The translations under genes and the position numbers were made by a program. Below, piece by piece: positions 8,330 through 12,537 of a stretch of DNA of 12,537 nucleotides. Source of the stretch: Deltaproteobacteria bacterium (GTDB lineage Bacteria; Desulfobacterota; DSM-4660; Desulfatiglandales; B25-G16); contig CP070752.1 of NCBI GenBank assembly GCA_020348625.1, forward strand, positions 1,450,748-1,463,284. Direction: 5' to 3'. Within the stretch, counting starts at the first letter, position 1; every line of letters begins with the position of its first letter. The notes beneath the pieces were generated by a model. That model was not told the origin of the DNA and did no database searches. It worked only from the letters and a program-made list of their open reading frames with translations.

Positions 8330-9406
8330 ATGAGAATACTGACCAGGTACCTCTACAAGGAGTTCTTCACCTTCTTCCTCATCGCCCTGATCACCTTTCT
8401 GGTACTCTATATGGTGATAGATTTTTTCGGAAAGATAGACAATTTCATCGAAGCCGGCGTCCCCATAAAAACAACCCTTAGCTTTTTCCTTTATCAAGTA
8501 CCTCTTGTTATTCAGCAAATGCTGCCAATATCCATGCTCATATCGATAATGCTCATGCTCGGCCTCATGAATAAGCACAATGAAATCCTGGCGTTGAAGG
8601 GTTCTGGGCTTAACTCGTTCAACCTGTCGTACCCCCTCATAGGTATCTCCGTTCTCATCGGTGTTGTATCCTTTTTTCTCTCCGAATCCATCGTGCCCAT
8701 CACCAGCCCGAAAGCCAATGAGATATGGAACTTCCGCGTTGAAAAAAGAGACGCCAAAGGTGCCTACAAACTGTCGCACATCTGGTATCGAGGAGATCGG
8801 TCCATATATCAGATCCGGGCTTTCGACAGCAAGAAGAACATTATGGAGGGTTTGACAATCTCCCTCTTTGACGAAAACCTCAACTTGATTAAAAGAATCG
8901 ACGCTGAAAAGGCGATCTGGAGCGGTGATCGATGGAGCCTTGCCCACGGGCTCATCCAGACGATCAATCCCGATGGGTCGTGGAAATCAGTGAGTTTTGA
9001 GCATCATACTATGCAACTGCCTGAGAACCCCGACAACTTTAAACACTCGATGAAAGCGCCTGAGGAGATGAGTTTTTGGGAACTAAGGAATTATGCGCGA
9101 AAAATAAGAAAGGAGGGCTTTGATTCAACCAAAGCACAGGTAGACCTGAATACTAAACTGGCCTTCCCATTCATTTCTCTCACGCTCACCCTCGTAGGAG
9201 TTCCTCTTGCATTGAGAAGGAAAAGAGGCGGGATCCCCTTTAATATCACTATCGGTATCGGTATAAGTTTTCTGTATCTTTTGACATTCGGCCTTTCACG
9301 GTCGCTTGCCATTTCTGGGGCCCTGCCTCCACTACTTGGCGCGTGGATGGCAAATCTTCTTTTCCTATTCCTTGGGATTTACCTCACACTGGCAGAACAG
9401 GGCTGA
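8330..9406 (+). CDS. lptG: LPS export ABC transporter permease LptG (YjgP/YjgQ family)
   Basis: Inner-membrane subunit of the LptB2FG complex, which extracts lipopolysaccharide and passes it to the periplasmic bridge. The 358 residues show the family layout: three N-terminal membrane helices (about 12-32, 55-78, 97-120), a periplasmic beta-rich domain (about 125-265) and three C-terminal helices (about 273-293, 302-322, 330-352). The coupling segment LGLMNKHNEILALKGSG follows helix 2, and VGVPLALRRKRGG follows helix 4. YMVIDFFGKIDNF in helix 1 looks more like LptG than LptF, but the two are hard to tell apart by eye. The ribosome binding site is weak (GGAAAG next to the ATG), so translation may depend on coupling to thrC, 7 bases upstream. 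lptF, usually next door, is not in the window. Confidence 0.88.
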   Translation: MRILTRYLYKEFFTFFLIALITFLVLYMVIDFFGKIDNFIEAGVPIKTTLSFFLYQVPLVIQQMLPISMLISIMLMLGLMNKHNEILALKGSGLNSFNLSYPLIGISVLIGVVSFFLSESIVPITSPKANEIWNFRVEKRDAKGAYKLSHIWYRGDRSIYQIRAFDSKKNIMEGLTISLFDENLNLIKRIDAEKAIWSGDRWSLAHGLIQTINPDGSWKSVSFEHHTMQLPENPDNFKHSMKAPEEMSFWELRNYARKIRKEGFDSTKAQVDLNTKLAFPFISLTLTLVGVPLALRRKRGGIPFNITIGIGISFLYLLTFGLSRSLAISGALPPLLGAWMANLLFLFLGIYLTLAEQG

Positions 9407-9419
9407 GCAGAAATCTCAG
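9403..9419. other. Small hairpin bridging two convergent stop codons
   Basis: CTGAG (9403-9407) and CTCAG (9415-9419) form a 5-base stem with a 7-base loop that spans the 9-base gap between lptG and the response regulator gene and includes both stop codons. There is no T-run on either side, so it is not a standard intrinsic terminator; a bidirectional transcript end remains possible. Confidence 0.25.
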
Positions 9420-9784
9420 GATGCAGGGATATGTGTCTCCAGGGCCTTTGATATCTTCTTCTTGAGCTCGGTTAGATCGAACGATTTGATAACGTAGAAG
9501 TCCGCTGCTATGGATTTGATATCCTCCTTGAAGGTGTCGTATGCAGTGCAGAGTATCACCGGCAGGTCGTAAAACTTATTTCGAATCTCCTGCAGTAAAT
9601 CCAGCCCGTTGTAATCGATCATCTTAATATCCAAGATAACGAGATCAGGCTGTTCTTTTTCTATCCTCTCCGTAAGCTTATACCCGTCTGCGGCCGTAAT
9701 AACCTCATAGCCCGCCTCAGTGAGCTCCTCAGAGTAAAGCAGCCTAATATGCTCCTCATCATCTACAACTAATATCTTGGCCAT
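9416..9784 (-). CDS. Single-domain response regulator (CheY-like receiver)
   Basis: A 122-residue receiver domain with no output domain, so it probably acts through protein contact. The acidic pair D8-D9, phosphoacceptor D52 (LVILDIKM), T80 and K100 are all in place. The proline that normally follows the lysine is serine here (VIKS), a known but less common variant. GGGAG on the minus strand lies 7 bases before ATG 9784, which fixes the start; the open frame continues upstream to 9997 only through the end of the glycosyltransferase gene. The gene lies 49 bases after the glycosyltransferase stop and is probably cotranscribed with it. No histidine kinase is in the window, so the partner is unknown. 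Confidence 0.9.
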   Translation of the reverse strand: MAKILVVDDEEHIRLLYSEELTEAGYEVITAADGYKLTERIEKEQPDLVILDIKMIDYNGLDLLQEIRNKFYDLPVILCTAYDTFKEDIKSIAADFYVIKSFDLTELKKKISKALETHIPAS

Positions 9785-9833
9785 AGGCAATCTCCCTACA
9801 ATTAAATGATCAAAACGAGCCTGTGGACTGTTT

Positions 9834-11048
9834 TCATTTGTTCCACCGCTGCACCATAAGGCTCTTTGTGGCCTCAAATTGGACACACTCTTCCTCGATA
9901 AACTCCTCTGATTCCCGTATAGACATCCTCTCAGTCTTCTGGACATAGGAAAGGGTCTTGCCCATATAGAGGGGGATAAGGGAGTTAAGCAGTTCATCCT
10001 CTTGCCATACCTTATCCCGATAGCCGATGGAATAGTCGATCAGGATATTGATCCAAAGCGGTGTGGGGAAGTCAAATCGGTCAGAATCCATCTTTCTAAC
10101 TTCTTGCAGTTTATGGAACACCTCCTTTTGGATCACCCTTTCCCACACAGGACCATAGGTCTTAGACGCTTCTTGAAATCTCTGAAATAGGTTCTCCGTA
10201 TTGACGTTGACGGCGGGGGGCAGCTCTGTCTCGCCAAGACCAAAGCCAAAGATCGAAGTGGGCTTGCTCCACTTCACTTGACTCCAGAATGGATAGAACC
10301 GTATCATCATCTCGAAGATTGTGCCAACCACTTGTCGAAACATAGGGCCCAGATCAGCACCAGGGTCCTTGGCCCTGTGGATCTTCGGCCTGCCCATAAA
10401 GGCCTGACATATTGGTACGTTTTGGTTCATGGCAAGGGTAGTCATCCAGATGTCAATTCCGAAATTGGTCACGGCATCCGACCAGTCATCGTTTTGAAGA
10501 TATACCCGTGCCAATTCCCCGCTGAAGCCAAAATCTCCACCTATTGGCTGCCTTACCCTTCTGCCGTAAAGCGCGCGGGTCAAGGGGTAGGCGATGGAGT
10601 TGGTGATGGTGCCATCATACTTATGCCTCACATAAAGTGGCGCTACATAACCGAAGTCCTGAAAGAGGGGTTCTCCCAAATGCTTTATCCACTTGGGAGT
10701 TATGCTCTTCAAGTCAGCATCAACGACCACGACACCACTGGCCTCAAGATCAACAACCTTCCGAAAGAGATTTCTGAAATTTCGTCCCTTTCCTTTTTCA
10801 CCGGGCTCTGTGGATATATATATCTTGGGCGTAGCTGTTCTTATACCCAAAAAAATCTCCCTCGTCCCGTCATTTGAGTTATTATCACAGTTTATGATGA
10901 CGGATTGCCTGTCCCCAAAATATGTCTCTATACCTCTATCAGCTTGCTGCACCGGAAAGGCAATTGAATCTGCCTCGTTGTAGGATGGTATTGCTACAAC
11001 AAATTCGGCCTTCTTTACACTTTCAGGATTGACCTCAGGCTCAAACAT
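9834..11048 (-). CDS. Family 2-like GT-A glycosyltransferase, mannosylglycerate/glucosyl-3-phosphoglycerate synthase-like
   Basis: A 404-residue soluble glycosyltransferase with no membrane helices that I can see. It opens with the nucleotide-sugar fold: FVVAIPSYNEADSI (16-29), CDNNSNDGT (54-62) and the metal-binding DAD at 110-112. The acceptor region RQPIGGDFGFS (166-176) and the later GIDIWM and KIHRAKD (H224) resemble the pattern of retaining enzymes such as mannosylglycerate synthase and glucosyl-3-phosphoglycerate synthase. The last 180 residues are helical and unassigned. The exact donor and acceptor are not known; a compatible-solute or glycolipid role is inference. GAGG on the minus strand lies 7 bases before ATG 11048. 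Upstream, a possible small gene overlaps the start by 8 bases; downstream lies a single-domain response regulator. Long open frames on the opposite strand here are shadows. Confidence 0.8.
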   Translation of the reverse strand: MFEPEVNPESVKKAEFVVAIPSYNEADSIAFPVQQADRGIETYFGDRQSVIINCDNNSNDGTREIFLGIRTATPKIYISTEPGEKGKGRNFRNLFRKVVDLEASGVVVVDADLKSITPKWIKHLGEPLFQDFGYVAPLYVRHKYDGTITNSIAYPLTRALYGRRVRQPIGGDFGFSGELARVYLQNDDWSDAVTNFGIDIWMTTLAMNQNVPICQAFMGRPKIHRAKDPGADLGPMFRQVVGTIFEMMIRFYPFWSQVKWSKPTSIFGFGLGETELPPAVNVNTENLFQRFQEASKTYGPVWERVIQKEVFHKLQEVRKMDSDRFDFPTPLWINILIDYSIGYRDKVWQEDELLNSLIPLYMGKTLSYVQKTERMSIRESEEFIEEECVQFEATKSLMVQRWNK

Positions 11049-11190
11049 CTCTCAGCCTCTTCTCCTTTCCAGAAAGATCACTGCCCAGGGATAAAATCTC
11101 CCGCCCCTTCTTCTGTCTTCTCATCCTTAGTGCTTCGATTCCCAAATACGCTGACGTATTTTGAGGAACTGTTTCAGGAATGTTGCTCAC
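11041..11190 (-). CDS. Possible small protein of 49 residues overlapping the glycosyltransferase start
   Basis: A minus-strand frame from GTG 11190 to TGA 11041 whose last 8 bases overlap the glycosyltransferase start (ATGTTTGA), a layout typical of translational coupling. The product begins MSNIPETVPQNTSAYLG and then becomes strongly basic (MRRQKKGR), ending GKEKRLRDV. It has no membrane segment, cysteine or known motif. The evidence against it is that the start codon has only a weak AGGA site 10-11 bases upstream, inside a hairpin arm, and the frame is short enough to be chance. An internal ATG at 11124 would give 27 residues. I do not recognise it; if real, it is probably cotranslated with the glycosyltransferase. 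Confidence 0.35.
   Translation of the reverse strand: MSNIPETVPQNTSAYLGIEALRMRRQKKGREILSLGSDLSGKEKRLRDV
11144..11161. repeat. Inverted repeat, 7-base stem with 4-base loop
   Basis: AAATACG (11144-11150) and CGTATTT (11155-11161) pair perfectly around CTGA. On the plus strand a short T-run follows, but the stem is AT-rich and no plus-strand gene ends here, so a terminator is unlikely. On the minus strand it lies in the leader of the glycosyltransferase or inside the possible small gene. Confidence 0.5.
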
Positions 11191-11209
11191 TCAGCACTAA
11201 GTCCTGAGT
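11189..11209. repeat. Alternative hairpin sharing bases with the larger structure
   Basis: ACTCAG (11189-11194) and CTGAGT (11204-11209) pair perfectly around a 9-base loop. The loop and right arm contain one outer arm of the 11197-11249 hairpin, so the two structures cannot form together in one RNA. Confidence 0.45.
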
Positions 11210-11249
11210 AAATAAGTTCGTCATCGAACTTATGCATCTAAGGACTTAG
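11197..11249. repeat. Nested double hairpin beginning at the hbd stop codon
   Basis: Two perfect 9-base stems are stacked. The outer arms are CTAAGTCCT (11197-11205) and AGGACTTAG (11241-11249). The inner arms are ATAAGTTCG (11212-11220) and CGAACTTAT (11225-11233), with loop TCAT. After one mismatch the outer stem can add two more pairs. The outer arm contains the hbd stop codon. On the minus-strand transcript the hairpin would fold right at the end of hbd, but no U-run follows, so it is not a typical intrinsic terminator. It may stabilise or punctuate the hbd message. Confidence 0.65.
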
Positions 11250-12100
11250 CTTCCGTAGTCGTAGAATCCTTTTCCCGTCTTTCTCCCCAACCAACCCGCA
11301 TCGACATACTTTTTGAGGAGCGGGCAGGGCCTATACTTTGAATCACCGAGACCCTTATACAAGACCTCCAATATTGCCAAGCACGTATCCAAACCGATAA
11401 GGTCAGCCAGGGTCAAAGGCCCCATGGGATGATTCATGCCCAATGTCATAACATCGTCAATGGCCTTTACCGTTCCCACCCCTTCAAACAGGGCGTAAAC
11501 GGCCTCGTTTATCATGGGCATGAGAACCCTGTTGCTAATAAAGCCGGGGAAATCATTAGCCTCTACTGGCACCTTGTTCAAGGTAATTGCCAACTGATGG
11601 GTTATCTCATAGGTTTCCTCAGATGTTGCGAGCCCCTTGATAATCTCCACCAATTTCATCACGGGAACCGGATTCATAAAATGCATACCGATTACCTTTT
11701 GTGCTCTCTTCGTAACCCCGGCAATCCTCGTGATGGATATGGAAGAGGTATTCGAAGACAAGATCACATCCTGTGCGCAGATCTCATCCAATTCATTGAA
11801 TAACCGCAACTTGAGCTCTTCTTGCTCCGTTGCCGCCTCGACCACAAAATCGGCCTCTTGCATATCGGAAATCGCTGTTGACCCTTTTATCCGTGAACTG
11901 ATTGCCGCCTTGTCTTCGGAGGATATCTTCCCCTTTGCCACCATACGAGCGAGGGTCTTCTCAATTGCACCAAGGCCCTTATCCACGAATTCACTGCTTA
12001 TGTCATTCATGATCACCTCTAGTTCTGAGGCAGCAGCAACCTGAGCAATTCCAGATCCCATTTGACCAGCACCAATAACACCAAGTGTCTTAATTCCCAT
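11246..12100 (-). CDS. hbd: 3-hydroxybutyryl-CoA dehydrogenase (short-chain 3-hydroxyacyl-CoA dehydrogenase)
   Basis: A 284-residue NAD(P)-dependent enzyme interconverting acetoacetyl-CoA and 3-hydroxybutyryl-CoA, used in butyrate-type metabolism or fatty-acid/aromatic degradation. The N-terminal Rossmann loop is GAGQMGSG (10-17). The catalytic residues known from this family can be placed as S119 (SNTSS), H140 (GMHFMNP) and N190 (GFISNR). The C-terminal dimer domain ends with the typical [15 protein letters not shown]. The length is standard for the stand-alone enzyme, with no fused enoyl-CoA hydratase. The start is firm: AAAGGAGG lies 8 bases upstream. It has its own candidate promoter, and a large hairpin covers its stop codon. 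Thiolase, crotonase and acyl-CoA dehydrogenase genes are not in the window, so the pathway is open. gene symbol hbd is by family, paaH/fadB2 are naming alternatives. Confidence 0.92.
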   Translation of the reverse strand: MGIKTLGVIGAGQMGSGIAQVAAASELEVIMNDISSEFVDKGLGAIEKTLARMVAKGKISSEDKAAISSRIKGSTAISDMQEADFVVEAATEQEELKLRLFNELDEICAQDVILSSNTSSISITRIAGVTKRAQKVIGMHFMNPVPVMKLVEIIKGLATSEETYEITHQLAITLNKVPVEANDFPGFISNRVLMPMINEAVYALFEGVGTVKAIDDVMTLGMNHPMGPLTLADLIGLDTCLAILEVLYKGLGDSKYRPCPLLKKYVDAGWLGRKTGKGFYDYGS

Positions 12101-12138
12101 ACAAGAAACCTCCTTTACCGTACATTACTAGATCATAC

Positions 12139-12152
12139 CTTGAGTATTCAAG
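12139..12152. promoter_or_regulatory. Palindrome in the hbd leader, possible operator
   Basis: CTTGA-GTAT-TCAAG is a perfect inverted repeat with 5-base arms, placed between the candidate promoter and the hbd start. An acyl-CoA-responsive repressor could bind there, but the sequence matches no operator I can name. Confidence 0.3.
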
Positions 12153-12178
12153 CCACTGTTTATCAGACTCGATTTTTA

Positions 12179-12207
12179 CATATATCCCAAGGGTTCACCA
12201 AAATCAA
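12179..12207 (-). promoter_or_regulatory. Candidate sigma70-like promoter for hbd
   Basis: On the minus strand TTGATT (12202-12207) and TATATG (12179-12184) are exactly 17 bases apart, each four of six to consensus. The leader to the hbd start would be about 70 bases and contains the palindrome at 12139-12152. Confidence 0.4.
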
Positions 12208-12277
12208 CCTGAATCCAGGAAAAAGCGCCATTTAGAGGCTCGACTGTTCGGGTAGCCTAGGTGCAAGGTTGCTGGTA

Positions 12278-12303
12278 CAGGGCTCCTGTTCTCAAAAGCC
12301 CTG
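12278..12303 (-). terminator. Hairpin after the oligopeptide transporter gene, possible transcript end
   Basis: CAGGGCT (12278-12284) and AGCCCTG (12297-12303) form a perfect 7-base GC-rich stem with a 12-base loop, 34 bases beyond the ABC ATPase stop. No U-run follows on the minus strand, so it is at best a non-classical terminator. Confidence 0.3.
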
Positions 12304-12337
12304 GGGTTCTTGTAGCGGCTCTTGTGTGGAGTGTCTC

Positions 12338-12537
12338 TTACTGAAAGCACGCAACCATGTGGCCGGGGCGTATTTCTATCAGCTCGGGCTCATGAACGCT
12401 GCATGTGGATTTTGCCGATGCACATCGGGGGTGAAACCGGCACCCGGGAGGCGGGTTGATGGGGCTTGGGATTTCGCCCTTCGGAATAGGGTGGGTCCTC
12501 CGGTACTTGGGATCCGGCACGGGTACGGCAGCCAAGA
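12338..12537 (-). CDS. Oligopeptide/dipeptide ABC transporter ATP-binding protein, C-terminal end (partial)
   Basis: The last 66 or so codons of a gene running off the right edge. The segment matches the C-terminal oligopeptide/dipeptide transporter domain found on OppD/OppF and DppD/DppF ATPases: VPDPKYRR, then PPGCRFHPRC and further cysteines ending GHMVACF. The four cysteines (C32, C38, C45 and C63 when counted from the TTG codon at 12535) form the family's conserved Cys motif, which has been seen to hold an iron-sulfur cluster in some related transporters. The Walker and signature motifs lie outside the window. The VPVPDPK wording suggests the OppF/DppF subunit more than OppD, but that is a weak call. 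The remaining transporter genes would be expected upstream, to the right. Confidence 0.85.
   Translation of the reverse strand, partial: LAAVPVPDPKYRRTHPIPKGEIPSPINPPPGCRFHPRCASAKSTCSVHEPELIEIRPGHMVACFQ

Noticed and set aside
8294..8947. A 217-codon minus-strand open frame
   Set aside because: It is antisense to lptG, which has the expected membrane helices and family segments; the antisense product shows no motif.
9785..9997. Longer N-terminus for the response regulator
   Set aside because: The extra residues are read from the glycosyltransferase gene in another frame; the receiver begins normally at 9784 with a well-placed GGGAG.
10278..10877. A 199-codon plus-strand open frame
   Set aside because: It lies wholly antisense to the glycosyltransferase, whose strand carries clear family motifs and a good ribosome binding site.

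Overview
The window looks like an ordinary chromosomal stretch of a Gram-negative bacterium. An LptG-type lipopolysaccharide export permease implies an outer membrane. The mix of a two-domain PlsB-like acyltransferase, a stand-alone diiron ferritin-like protein, a DUF711 protein, short-chain 3-hydroxyacyl-CoA dehydrogenase and many orphan metabolic genes would fit an anaerobic Desulfobacterota ('deltaproteobacterial') lineage. That placement is inference from gene content and style, not a marker-gene result. I see no rRNA, tRNA, CRISPR array, insertion sequence or phage gene.

Layout, left to right. Positions 1-407 hold no gene I can recognise. A plus-strand plsB-like gene (408-2975) encodes a glycerol-3-phosphate acyltransferase with two acyltransferase-like domains, the first lacking the catalytic His. 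A ferritin-like/rubrerythrin-type gene (3215-3721) follows behind its own good sigma70-like promoter. It converges on a minus-strand DUF711 gene (3868-5004). From the divergent spacer 5005-5289 a tight plus-strand operon leaves: a PurN-like formyltransferase with an altered substrate loop and a C-terminal extension, pcm (protein L-isoaspartate methyltransferase), thrC (threonine synthase with a zinc ribbon) and lptG. Gaps between these genes are 7 to about 24 bases.

lptG converges, with only 9 bases between stop codons, on a minus-strand block that is read from right to left: hbd (3-hydroxybutyryl-CoA dehydrogenase, 11246-12100), a hairpin-rich spacer, a possible 49-residue small protein (11041-11190), a family 2-like glycosyltransferase related in motif to mannosylglycerate/glucosyl-3-phosphoglycerate synthases (9834-11048) and a single-domain response regulator (9416-9784). 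The right edge holds the C-terminal end of an oligopeptide-type ABC transporter ATPase.

The least explained parts are the hbd-glycosyltransferase spacer, with nested and mutually exclusive hairpins beginning at the hbd stop codon and a small open frame overlapping the glycosyltransferase start, and the noncanonical formyltransferase that leads the four-gene operon. I found no clear-cut new defence or mobile system.
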